From positions 1 to 8,059 of the forward strand of contig JAPLYY010000022.1 in the NCBI GenBank assembly GCA_026395315.1: a stretch of 8,059 bases of DNA, in the 5' to 3' direction. Shown piece after piece: positions 1 through 6,553 of this stretch (positions are counted from its first letter, which is position 1; every line of letters starts with the position of its first letter). Under the pieces are notes generated by a model. It made no database searches, was not told the DNA's origin, and saw only the letters and a program-made list of their open reading frames with translations. This stretch comes from Candidatus Shapirobacteria bacterium. GTDB lineage: Bacteria > Patescibacteriota > Microgenomatia > UBA12405. The position numbers and the translations under genes are program-made.

Positions 1-1
1 G

Positions 2-73
2 TGACGCTGCCGGGAGTCGAACCCGGGTTAGTAGAATGAGAATCTACTGTCCTAACCACTAGACGATAGCGCC
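2..73 (-). tRNA. tRNA-Glu (anticodon CTC)
   Basis: The minus strand folds into a complete cloverleaf. The anticodon stem is GTAGA/TCTAC around the loop TTCTCAT, with anticodon CTC at 40-38, which reads the Glu codon GAG. The T arm is CCGGG/CCCGG around TTCGACT. The D arm (GTCT...GGAC) and the short 4-nt variable region resemble bacterial tRNA-Glu. The acceptor stem pairs G73-C3, G72-T4 (wobble), C71-G5, G70-C6, C69-G7 and T68-A8, but the innermost pair is an A67/C9 mismatch. The discriminator base is A2. Base 1 is C on this strand, which fits the start of an encoded or added CCA, but the window edge prevents checking. It diverges from the membrane-protein gene to its right. Confidence 0.95.
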
Positions 74-80
74 AACTTGT

Positions 81-106
81 CTCGCCGTAGCCTTAGCATA
101 GGCGGA
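81..106. repeat. Short GC-rich inverted repeat between tRNA-Glu and the GT-C gene
   Basis: The segment contains CGCC at 83-86 and GGCG at 101-104 as inverted arms. Nested alternative arms are GCCT at 90-93 and AGGC at 100-103, with a 6-nt loop TAGCAT. Each possible stem is only 4 bp, so a stable hairpin is doubtful. It is much richer in GC than the surrounding intergenic DNA. From general knowledge it resembles short CGCC...GGCGGA palindromes seen between genes in some Patescibacteria contigs; that likeness is from memory and untested. Confidence 0.35.
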
Positions 107-111
107 TGTAG

Positions 112-117
112 TACAAT
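112..117 (+). promoter_or_regulatory. Possible -10 box for the GT-C gene
   Basis: TACAAT lies 8 bp upstream of the ATG at 126 and differs from TATAAT at one position. No convincing -35 box is seen at 16-18 bp upstream. If used, transcription would begin at about 123-126, giving a leaderless or almost leaderless mRNA. That agrees with the absence of a Shine-Dalgarno sequence before this start. Evidence is weak. Confidence 0.3.
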
Positions 118-125
118 AAAATCAG

Positions 126-1253
126 ATGAATTTTACCAAATACCGACCATATTTTCTGCTTTTACTAGCCACCATAATCCCCGCCCTGTTTATTTGGTAC
201 GGTTTTTATTTGAATTTACCCAAATCCTTAGGTTTTCCTCCCACCACTTTGGAAACCATCTATGCTAACTACGATGGCCCAAATTATATGATCATTTCCA
301 AATGTTGGTACAACCAAGACTGTATTCGCCAATCATACTCTCTTCCCATCCCTCTGGAATATTATCCGGCCCATTTACCCGGCTTTCCTCTGGTTATCAA
401 ATATTTTAGTCTCTTCGTCAACACCCCTAAAGCCATGCTCTTGGCCACTCTTTTTGGCTCACTGTTATTAACCCTGGTTAGTTTCCAATTTTTTAAATTA
501 TTCCTAAATCCCCGCAAATCTTTTTGGTTAGCTATCCTCTTTATCTTTTTCCCGGCCAGGCTGTTTATCACCCGCCTTGTCGGTGCTCCCGAAAGCTGGT
601 TTATCAGCTTGATTTTACTTTCGGTTATTTATTACCGTCAAAAATCATTTTTTATCTCCGCTATTTTTGCCGCGCTGGCTCAACTCTTTAAAAGTCCCGG
701 TATTCTACTTTTCGCCACTTACGGCCTGATATTTTTAATAGAATTCTTTAAAACCCGTAAAATTAATTTCAATTTTGCCTATTACTTATTAATTCCTCTA
801 ACCGTTTTGGGTATTTTTTATGTTTATTATTTACAGACAGGGGATTTCCTGGCCTATTTTCATTCCGGCGACAATATTCATCTTTTTCTCCTTCCCTATT
901 CGGTTTTTATCAGCAACCGCAGTTGGATCAACACTATCTGGCTTGAAGATGTCCTTTATTTAATTCTTCTGGGTCTTATTGGAGTCTCTAAGCTTTATAA
1001 AAAATTTAAAATGAGCATTATATTTATCTTCCCGGCGCTATTTTTACTCGCCACTATATTCGTCGCCCACCGTGATATCAGCCGTTATCTTTCCCCGATC
1101 TACCCTTTTATATTCGTTGCTTTTTCCAAATATCTCACCAAAAAACCGTTCAAATATCTTTTTCTGATTCTTTTCCCGGCTATAATCCTCTACACCATTA
1201 ATTTCCTCATCGGCAACACCGCTCCGATCACCTCTTGGGCCCCTTATCTTTAG
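126..1253 (+). CDS. Polytopic membrane protein, GT-C-type glycosyltransferase (PIG-V/mannosyltransferase-like)
   Basis: This 375-residue protein is strongly hydrophobic, with roughly nine to ten membrane segments, the first at about residues 8-27. An extracytoplasmic loop after the first segment carries Y49-D50-G-P-N-Y, followed by YYPAHLPGFPL near 79-89. This resembles the first-loop acidic motif and following aromatic/proline motif of GT-C enzymes that use polyprenyl-phosphate sugar donors. Further family-like traits are GAPES at 153-157, KSPG at 189-192 and a late HRDISRYLSPIYPF stretch near 315-328. By family inference it would add a sugar to a cell-envelope glycan or protein outside the membrane; donor and acceptor cannot be read from sequence. 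The start is the first ATG after an in-frame TAA at 117-119; no Shine-Dalgarno sequence precedes it. It ends 5 bp from the converging dprA stop. It could instead be a non-catalytic relative. Confidence 0.75.
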   Translation: MNFTKYRPYFLLLLATIIPALFIWYGFYLNLPKSLGFPPTTLETIYANYDGPNYMIISKCWYNQDCIRQSYSLPIPLEYYPAHLPGFPLVIKYFSLFVNTPKAMLLATLFGSLLLTLVSFQFFKLFLNPRKSFWLAILFIFFPARLFITRLVGAPESWFISLILLSVIYYRQKSFFISAIFAALAQLFKSPGILLFATYGLIFLIEFFKTRKINFNFAYYLLIPLTVLGIFYVYYLQTGDFLAYFHSGDNIHLFLLPYSVFISNRSWINTIWLEDVLYLILLGLIGVSKLYKKFKMSIIFIFPALFLLATIFVAHRDISRYLSPIYPFIFVAFSKYLTKKPFKYLFLILFPAIILYTINFLIGNTAPITSWAPYL

Positions 1254-1258
1254 TCATC

Positions 1259-2134
1259 TCAGACATTTGTTAAGCCAATCTTACCATTAAATTCCGCTAC
1301 CAGATTATTTAAACTCATCATGGTTACCGCTAAATTTATCTCAGTCACCCTAATTCCTGTTTTACGGCAGATTTCATCAACACTCATTGGTTCTGTTTTT
1401 AATAAATTGTAAATCTTCTTCTGCAGCGGCGGCAGATTATCGTCCCATAATTGCTCCTGAACCATTACCGATTTTCTTTTGGTAATACTCTCAATATCAG
1501 TCAATATTTCCGCCCACTTTTCTTTAATTAACCAATTGGTGCCCATCGATGACAGTGAATTTATCGGCCCGGGAACGGCATATATCATTTTTTTCTGTTC
1601 CAGTCCGATTCTGGCCGTAATCAAACTTCCCGATTTCATTCCCGCTTCAACTACCAAAATCCCTTTAGTTGATAAACCCGACACAATCCGGTTTCTTTGC
1701 GGAAAACTCCACAATGTCGGTTTAAAATCAGCTTCATACTCGGATATTACCAAACCGCCGTTTTCCAAAATTTTAGTATATAAATCATCATTCTCACTTG
1801 GAGTTAAAATGTCCAGTCCTCCACCTAAAACCGCTACGGTGATTCCTCCCAATTCCAGGCATTTACGGTGGGCCTCACTGTCAATTCCATACATAAATCC
1901 GGAAATTACGGTTATCTTATCAGCCACTAAATCCGGCATAAACTTTTCCACTACCGCCTGGCCGTATCGGGTAATCCGCCGGCTGCCGACTATGGCCAAT
2001 GATTTATCAAAAATTTTATTATCCCATTCTCCCCGGTAAAATAATCTCTCCGGACAATTTTTAATTTTCTTTAGTTGTTCCGGGAAATCCGCTTTTGTAA
2101 TTTGATTTATCTTATATTTATTCCAAGTTTTCAT
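1259..2134 (-). CDS. dprA: DNA-processing protein DprA/Smf (short form)
   Basis: DprA binds single-stranded DNA taken up by natural transformation and loads RecA on it in the cytoplasm. The 291-residue protein has the DprA Rossmann fold at about residues 40-215: AIVGSRR at 47-53, SGFMYGID at 78-85, LGGGLD at 103-108, FPQRNRIVSGLS at 144-155, EAGMKSGSLITA at 163-174 and a VPGP turn at 187-190. Residues 236-291 look like the C-terminal winged-helix domain. Only about 40 residues precede the fold, so the N-terminal SAM-like domain of longer (about 360-residue) homologues is absent or vestigial. The usual SGLA[R/K]GID motif has Tyr82 in place of the basic residue. The ATG lies inside yraN (17-bp overlap) with a weak ribosome site, suggesting translational coupling. 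It is the last gene of the comM-yraN-dprA operon. Confidence 0.95.
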   Translation of the reverse strand: MKTWNKYKINQITKADFPEQLKKIKNCPERLFYRGEWDNKIFDKSLAIVGSRRITRYGQAVVEKFMPDLVADKITVISGFMYGIDSEAHRKCLELGGITVAVLGGGLDILTPSENDDLYTKILENGGLVISEYEADFKPTLWSFPQRNRIVSGLSTKGILVVEAGMKSGSLITARIGLEQKKMIYAVPGPINSLSSMGTNWLIKEKWAEILTDIESITKRKSVMVQEQLWDDNLPPLQKKIYNLLKTEPMSVDEICRKTGIRVTEINLAVTMMSLNNLVAEFNGKIGLTNV

Positions 2135-2477
2135 AATGTTTTAAACTACTTCCTAAAATACAGACAGCATCGACCCGATATTTAACAAAAGTTCTTCTCA
2201 TCTTTGGATTTTTCATTAAATAAATTTCGGCCACTCTTTTAACTTGGGCCAGCTTTCTCGGTGTGATCATTTCTTCCGGTAATCCCATATAATCATCACT
2301 TTTGTATTTAACTTCGACAAACACCAGCCAGCCGTCTTTGGACATGATCAGATCAATTTCCCCGATATCGATTTCAAAATTCGCCTCAATCAATTCATAA
2401 CCTTTATTTTCCAAAAATATTCTGGCTTCTTCTTCGCCTTCTCTGCCTTTTCTATAATTAAATTCTTTTATATGCAT
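2118..2477 (-). CDS. yraN: YraN family protein (UPF0102), endonuclease-like fold
   Basis: This 119-residue protein matches the YraN/UPF0102 family in length and motifs. The N-terminal G11-x2-G14-E15-x2-A helix is followed by the nuclease-like core: GEIDLI at 39-44 and FVEVKYK at 53-59, giving the D42 ... E55-x-K57 arrangement of PD-(D/E)xK-type enzymes, then a GLPEEMITPRK segment at 65-75. Family members are commonly found beside comM and dprA, as here; their biochemical role is poorly defined. The ATG at 2477-2475 is preceded by a strong AAGGAGGG (2497-2490), spaced about 12-13 nt, which directly follows the comM TGA. The 3' end overlaps dprA by 17 bp. The gene is intact. Confidence 0.93.
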   Translation of the reverse strand: MHIKEFNYRKGREGEEEARIFLENKGYELIEANFEIDIGEIDLIMSKDGWLVFVEVKYKSDDYMGLPEEMITPRKLAQVKRVAEIYLMKNPKMRRTFVKYRVDAVCILGSSLKHYENLE

Positions 2478-2489
2478 ATTTTGTTTTAA

Positions 2490-2497
2490 CCCTCCTT
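2490..2497 (-). promoter_or_regulatory. Strong Shine-Dalgarno sequence for yraN
   Basis: The minus strand reads AAGGAGGG, close to the full anti-SD complement. It sits immediately after the comM stop codon (2501-2499) and about 12-13 nt before the yraN ATG. It is the strongest ribosome site in the window, and its position in the 21-bp comM-yraN gap supports a polycistronic message with independent yraN initiation. Confidence 0.7.
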
Positions 2498-2498
2498 G

Positions 2499-4037
2499 TC
2501 ATTCCCCAGTCCTAATCCTATATTGTAATGCCTCGGCCACATGACCGTCATTTATGTCCAAACTACTGGCTAAATCAGCAATAGTTCTGGAAACTTTTAT
2601 TAACCTAAAATAAGTTCTGGCTGACAAAGCAAACTTATTGACTGCCTGTTTTAATAGCAAATTAGCCGCCGGTGTTAATTGAGCAAACTCATTTAAATGT
2701 CTATTTTTCATATACGAGTTACTGTGAACTCCCTTAATTTTGGCAAATCTTTCCTGTTGCACTTTTCTGGCCTTAGCCACCCTCTCCCTAATCGCCGGTG
2801 ATTTTTCACAATTATTAACTTGATTTGAATTCAACATTAGTTTATTAACATCGACTGACGGCACGTTTAAATGCAAATCAATCCGGTCCAAAATCGGTCC
2901 CGATAACTTTTTCTGATAATTCATAATTTGATGAATATTGCATTTGCATTCTTTCTTTTCATCTCCCAGGTAACCGCAAGGGCATGGATTGGCCGCTGCT
3001 ACCAGCATAAATTGGGCCGGAAACTGAATCGATCCGGCTGCCCGGGAAATTGTTACAAAGCCGTCTTCCAATGGTTGTCTCAATGCTTCCAGTGCCCCTC
3101 TCAAGAATTCCGGAAACTCGTCCAAAAATAATACTCCCCGATGGGCCATCGACACTTCGCCCGGATGGGGATTACTGCCTCCGCCGATTAATCCGACTAA
3201 AGACGTTGTGTGGTGGGGTGATCGAAACGGCCTTTGCCGGATTAAAGATCCGCCTGCCGGTATATTACCGGTGACAGAATAAATTTTGGTCACTTCTAAA
3301 CTTTCTTTTTCGGTTAAACATGGCAAAATTCCCGGTAGGGCCCGGGACAACATGGTTTTCCCACTTCCCGGCGGCCCCATCATAAAAATATTATGTCCAC
3401 CGGCAGCGGCAATTTCTAACGCTCTTTTAGCTGATTCTTGGCCCAATATCTCACTAAAATCAAATTCCGGTGTCAACAATTCCAGTAATTCCTCGCTTTT
3501 TACCGGTGTTAATGGCTCTATATATTTTTCACCCCGTAAATGTTTTATTAATTGCCGTAAATTGTCAACCGGGTAAACATTCAATCCTTCCACCACTGAC
3601 GCTTCGTTGGCACACAATCTCGGCACAAAAATATCCTTCGCTCCCTGTTCTTTGGCCAAAAAGGCCAATAAAAAAACACCTCTGGTATGGCGCAAACTGC
3701 CATCAAGTGACAGTTCTCCATAGAAAAAAGATTTATTTTTCGGTAAATTGATTTCACCACACGAGGTTAATATACCCACGGCCATGGGTAAATCGTAGCA
3801 GGCACCCTCCTTGGGTATATCCGCCGGCGCTAAATTTACCGTAATTTTGGCTGTCGGAAACTCAATGTCCGAATTAATTATGGCTGTTTTTACCCGTTCT
3901 TTAGCCTCGTCCACCGCTTTACTGGCCAACCCCACAATTCCAAATCCGGGAAAACCTTTTTCTGCCACGTTAACTTCAACTTCGATCTCAATTGCCTTCA
4001 ATCCCAAATTGGCGACACTGCTGACTTTTGTAAGCAT
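2499..4037 (-). CDS. comM: ComM/YifB family Mg-chelatase-like AAA+ ATPase
   Basis: ComM is a hexameric branch-migration helicase that promotes integration of donor DNA during natural transformation. The 512 residues show the full architecture. An N-terminal S5/Lon-like domain (about 1-165) opens with the family-typical MLTKVSSVANLGL and includes NLAPADIPKEG at 68-78. The AAA+ core has Walker A GPPGSGKT at 221-228, the FRSPHHTTS segment at 271-279, Walker B VLFLDE at 302-307, and NPCPCGY with Cys352, 354, 364 and 366 as a probable zinc site. SGPILDRIDLH follows at 379-389. The C-terminal Mg-chelatase helical domain occupies about 410-512. An in-frame TAA lies directly upstream of the ATG, so this is the earliest possible start. 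It is first in the operon with yraN and dprA and diverges from uvrB. Confidence 0.97.
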   Translation of the reverse strand: MLTKVSSVANLGLKAIEIEVEVNVAEKGFPGFGIVGLASKAVDEAKERVKTAIINSDIEFPTAKITVNLAPADIPKEGACYDLPMAVGILTSCGEINLPKNKSFFYGELSLDGSLRHTRGVFLLAFLAKEQGAKDIFVPRLCANEASVVEGLNVYPVDNLRQLIKHLRGEKYIEPLTPVKSEELLELLTPEFDFSEILGQESAKRALEIAAAGGHNIFMMGPPGSGKTMLSRALPGILPCLTEKESLEVTKIYSVTGNIPAGGSLIRQRPFRSPHHTTSLVGLIGGGSNPHPGEVSMAHRGVLFLDEFPEFLRGALEALRQPLEDGFVTISRAAGSIQFPAQFMLVAAANPCPCGYLGDEKKECKCNIHQIMNYQKKLSGPILDRIDLHLNVPSVDVNKLMLNSNQVNNCEKSPAIRERVAKARKVQQERFAKIKGVHSNSYMKNRHLNEFAQLTPAANLLLKQAVNKFALSARTYFRLIKVSRTIADLASSLDINDGHVAEALQYRIRTGE

Positions 4038-4059
4038 TTATACAAAAACTTTACCATAT

Positions 4060-4065
4060 TTTATA
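4060..4065 (-). promoter_or_regulatory. Possible -10 box for the comM-yraN-dprA operon
   Basis: On the minus strand TATAAA (extending to TATAAAAT) lies 22 bp upstream of the comM ATG, which would place a transcription start near 4053-4055 and give a leader of about 16-18 nt. No recognisable -35 is seen at the normal distance. No clear Shine-Dalgarno sequence precedes comM. The call rests on position and AT-rich composition only. Confidence 0.3.
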
Positions 4066-4084
4066 CCACCAAACAAAACCCGAA

Positions 4085-4113
4085 TATTTGTTAAAATACT
4101 ATATGATTTTAAT
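4085..4113 (+). promoter_or_regulatory. AT-rich candidate promoter region for uvrB
   Basis: The divergent gap contains TTGTTA at 4088-4093 (a fair -35 match) followed by TATGAT at 4102-4107 and TTTAAT at 4108-4113. The spacings (8 and 14 bp) are shorter than the usual 17 bp, so the exact boxes are uncertain. It lies upstream of the uvrB leader hairpin and no other promoter-like sequence on this strand is better. No LexA-type palindrome (CTGT-N8-ACAG or GAAC-N4-GTTC) is visible. Confidence 0.3.
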
Positions 4114-4123
4114 TGAGTTAAAG

Positions 4124-4143
4124 TCCCTCTTGTTAAAGAGGGA
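4124..4143 (+). promoter_or_regulatory. Perfect 8-bp hairpin in the uvrB leader
   Basis: TCCCTCTT (4124-4131) pairs perfectly with AAGAGGGA (4136-4143) around a GTTA tetraloop. It ends 3 bp before AGGGAG (4147-4152), the uvrB Shine-Dalgarno sequence, which itself is 8 nt from the ATG. The first five bases of the 5' arm (TCCCT) can alternatively pair with AGGGA at 4147-4151, so two exclusive folds would expose or mask the ribosome site. No U-run follows, so it is not an intrinsic terminator. The block up to 4155 may be a copy of a dispersed palindromic repeat. Confidence 0.6.
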
Positions 4144-4160
4144 TTTAGGGAGATTGAGCC

Positions 4161-6158
4161 ATGCCTTTTGAATTAGTATCCGATATGATTCCAGCCGGCG
4201 ATCAACCTCAAGCTATTGATAAACTTGTCAATGGTTTAAATTCAGGTGTCCATAAACAAACTCTTCTGGGTGTTACCGGTTCCGGTAAAACATTTACTAT
4301 TGCCAATGTCATTCAAAAAACTCAGTTGCCGACTCTGGTCATTTCCCACAACAAAACTCTGGCCGGCCAACTTTATCAGGAATTTAAAGAATTATTTCCT
4401 AAAAATCACGTTTCCTATTTTGTTTCTTACTACGATTATTACCAGCCTGAAGCCTATATTCCTGCCTCTGATACCTATATCGCCAAGGAAGTGGAAATCA
4501 ATGATCTGATTGATAAACTTCGTCTTGAGGCCACCTCCAATCTCTTCTCCGGTCCCGACAATATCGTTGTCGCCTCGGTTTCCTGTATTTACAATATCGG
4601 TGATCCCCGCGAATTTAGTTCCCGGACTCTCGATTTTAAAATCAGTGACAATTGGCCCCGCCGCCGTTTATTTGAAGAGTTAGTTAATCTTTTTTACACC
4701 CGTAACGAATTAGAGTTTAAACGCAGTACCTTCCGTGTCCGGGGTGATGCTATTGAAGTATGGTTGTCCTACGCCGATTGGATTTTAGTATTGGAATTCG
4801 ACGAACTAAATAATTTAAAAAAAATTATTCAGCGTCATCCGTTCACCGGTCAGGAATTTTTATTAAACAATTACCGTATTTATCCGGCCAAACAGTTTGT
4901 CGGTGCCTCCGGTGACATAAAAGAGATCTTTAAAAAAATCCGGAGTGATTGTACGGCTCAGGTCGAAGTCTTTAAATCCGAAAATAAAATCTTAGAAGCC
5001 CATCGTCTCCAACAGCGGGTCGATTATGATTTGGAAATGCTCCAGGAAATTGGCTATGTCAATGGTATCGAAAATTATTCCATCTATTTTGAACCGGGTC
5101 GGAAAACCGGCGATCCGCCCTATACTTTGGTTGATTATTTTAAACATCTTTACGGTGATAAGTTTTTGACCATGATTGATGAATCTCATGTCACCGTTCC
5201 CCAAATTGGCGGCATGTACCACGGTGATGTTGCTCGTAAAAAAACGTTAATTGATTTTGGTTTCCGGCTACCCAACGCCTACGATAACCGTCCTTTAAAA
5301 TGGGAAGAATTTTCAGAACGTGTCGGTAAAACCATTTATGTTTCGGCCACACCCTCAGAATTTGAATTAACCCAGTCCAAAGACCACGTTATCGAACAAA
5401 TTATCCGTCCTACCGGTTTAGTCGATCCGCCGGTGGAAATCAGGACCACCAATAAACAAATACCCGATTTAATGGCTGAAATAGCTAAACGGGTCAAGCT
5501 TAAGGAACGGACTTTAGTGGTGACCATTACTAAAAAAATGGCTGAAGAACTGGCTGCTTATTTAGCCGATCCGCTCAAAACCCCGATTCCCTTTAAGGTT
5601 GCCTACCTTCATTCTGACATTGAAACTCTGGAACGTTCCAATATTTTGGATAAACTGAGAGGAGGGGATTTTGATGTTTTAGTCGGCATCAATTTACTCC
5701 GCGAAGGTTTGGACTTACCCGAAGTTTCTCTGGTGGCCATTCTTGATGCTGATCAACAGGGATTTTTGCGTTCCCGTGCTTCACTGATTCAAATTATGGG
5801 CCGGGCCTCCCGTAACATTGACGGCCGGGTGATTTTATACGCTGATAGAAATTCTGATGCCATGCGTCAGGCTATCGACGAAGTTAATCGCCGCCGTAAA
5901 ATTCAGCTGGCTTATAATGAAGAACACCACATTATTCCCGAAACTATCATCAAATCTATCCGGCCAAAATTAATCGAAAAACCGATTGAAATCGAAGTTC
6001 AACCCTTGATCAAAATTGATATTAGTTCCCTGACTCCCAATCAACGCCAGTCTCATATCAGTAAACTTAAAAAAGAAATGAGAAATTTTGCTTTTGCCCT
6101 CGACTTCGAATCCGCTATTAAAATCCGTGACAAAATCCGCGAGATTGAAAAACTATGA
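4161..6158 (+). CDS. uvrB: Excinuclease ABC subunit B (UvrB)
   Basis: UvrB is the helicase-like damage-verification subunit of nucleotide excision repair: it receives the lesion from UvrA and recruits UvrC. The 665 residues match the family's usual length. Walker A GVTGSGKT lies at 37-44 and the beta-hairpin/DNA-clamp segment YYDYYQPEAYIP...DTYIAKE at 90-110. The UvrA-interacting domain is at about 150-250 and Walker B MIDESH at 338-343. YVSATPSE lies at 393-400 and the helicase C-terminal motifs at 480-560, including LLREGLDLPEV and QIMGRASRN. A C-terminal UVR domain at about 625-665 ends in FESAIKIRDKIREIEKL and normally contacts UvrC. All key residues are present. The ATG has a GGGAG Shine-Dalgarno sequence 8 nt upstream. 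The stop overlaps the following ORF by ATGA. Confidence 0.98.
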   Translation: MPFELVSDMIPAGDQPQAIDKLVNGLNSGVHKQTLLGVTGSGKTFTIANVIQKTQLPTLVISHNKTLAGQLYQEFKELFPKNHVSYFVSYYDYYQPEAYIPASDTYIAKEVEINDLIDKLRLEATSNLFSGPDNIVVASVSCIYNIGDPREFSSRTLDFKISDNWPRRRLFEELVNLFYTRNELEFKRSTFRVRGDAIEVWLSYADWILVLEFDELNNLKKIIQRHPFTGQEFLLNNYRIYPAKQFVGASGDIKEIFKKIRSDCTAQVEVFKSENKILEAHRLQQRVDYDLEMLQEIGYVNGIENYSIYFEPGRKTGDPPYTLVDYFKHLYGDKFLTMIDESHVTVPQIGGMYHGDVARKKTLIDFGFRLPNAYDNRPLKWEEFSERVGKTIYVSATPSEFELTQSKDHVIEQIIRPTGLVDPPVEIRTTNKQIPDLMAEIAKRVKLKERTLVVTITKKMAEELAAYLADPLKTPIPFKVAYLHSDIETLERSNILDKLRGGDFDVLVGINLLREGLDLPEVSLVAILDADQQGFLRSRASLIQIMGRASRNIDGRVILYADRNSDAMRQAIDEVNRRRKIQLAYNEEHHIIPETIIKSIRPKLIEKPIEIEVQPLIKIDISSLTPNQRQSHISKLKKEMRNFAFALDFESAIKIRDKIREIEKL

Positions 6159-6445
6159 GCAATATCGAAGTGTGGAGTGATGAAGAAGCCGAAAAAATCC
6201 GTCAGGAATTATTTAATTATTTGATTCCCCAAATCCAAAGGCATGTTAATGAAACAGGCCATATTTGGAATAAAGTTACTTCATGTCACCTTTGTCTGAG
6301 TCTTAGGAATGATTATCAGTGGAAAACCAAAGCTTTGTTGCACAATAAATATGGGGTTTATACACCTACCGAGATCCGACTCGACCCGGAAATCGTTGAA
6401 GCTGAGAGAATTCGGGATGAAATCAACCGCCGGCTTTCTGATTGA
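6155..6445 (+). CDS. Small uncharacterised protein translationally coupled to uvrB
   Basis: I do not recognise this 96-residue protein. Its ATG overlaps the uvrB stop in an ATGA junction, typical of translational coupling, so it should be made with UvrB. The sequence is charged and probably soluble and mainly helical, with no signal peptide or membrane segment. An N-terminal acidic/basic helix (about 6-32) is followed by a single C44-x-x-C47 pair with His30 and His36 nearby, which might be half of a metal site. The C-terminal part (about 78-94, EIVEAERIRDEINRRL) resembles the second helix of UVR motifs, including UvrB's own end (AIKIRDKI). A role beside UvrB is inferred from context only. It is intact, ends in TGA, and is followed by a 118-bp gap before uvrA. 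Confidence 0.8.
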   Translation: MSNIEVWSDEEAEKIRQELFNYLIPQIQRHVNETGHIWNKVTSCHLCLSLRNDYQWKTKALLHNKYGVYTPTEIRLDPEIVEAERIRDEINRRLSD

Positions 6446-6503
6446 AATATTACGAAAAAAATCGAAAAACTATAAATATCCCACCCAAATAAAACCCAAA
6501 GCC

Positions 6504-6512
6504 TGATATAAT
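6504..6512 (+). promoter_or_regulatory. Extended -10 promoter of uvrA
   Basis: TGATATAAT is an exact TGn-TATAAT extended -10 element, the best promoter in the window. The position expected for a -35 box (about 6484-6489) reads CCCAAA, so recognition would depend on the extended -10. The predicted start is near 6518-6520, giving a leader of about 45 nt before the uvrA ATG at 6564. It implies that uvrA can be transcribed separately from uvrB. Confidence 0.6.
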
Positions 6513-6518
6513 AACTTA

Positions 6519-6553
6519 TCTCCTATCGTTTAGACGGAGAAGCCCCCAGAGGG
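6519..6553 (+). promoter_or_regulatory. Structured uvrA leader with two short hairpins
   Basis: TCTCC (6519-6523) pairs with GGAGA (6536-6540), forming a stem at the very 5' end of the predicted transcript. A second small stem CCC-AGA-GGG (6545-6553) includes GAGGG, the only Shine-Dalgarno-like sequence, about 10 nt before the ATG. Folding of the second stem would partly hide the ribosome site. Both stems are short (5 and 3 bp), so stability is modest and a regulatory role is inference. Confidence 0.35.

Noticed and set aside
77..268. 63-codon open frame overlapping the start of the membrane protein
   Set aside because: It is out of frame with the clear GT-C-like coding sequence and starts in the intergenic palindrome next to the tRNA.
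1251..1262. Bidirectional terminator between the GT-C gene and dprA
   Set aside because: The convergent stops are 5 bp apart and no hairpin followed by a T-run is present on either strand; termination, if any, would lie within the opposite gene.
1479..2039. 186-codon open frame on the plus strand inside dprA
   Set aside because: It is antisense to a well-supported dprA, has no ribosome site and shows no recognisable protein features; it mirrors codon bias of the real gene.
2928..4116. Several plus-strand open frames (67-101 codons) opposite comM and its upstream region
   Set aside because: They overlap each other and an intact, highly conserved comM; their translations look low-complexity and unlike known proteins.
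4038..4160. SOS/LexA operator in the comM-uvrB divergent region
   Set aside because: No CTGT-N8-ACAG, GAAC-N4-GTTC or similar palindrome was found; the only clear dyad is the leader hairpin at 4124-4143.
6446..6503. Terminator after the 96-aa ORF
   Set aside because: The sequence has short A-runs but no inverted repeat able to form a stem, so read-through toward uvrA cannot be excluded.
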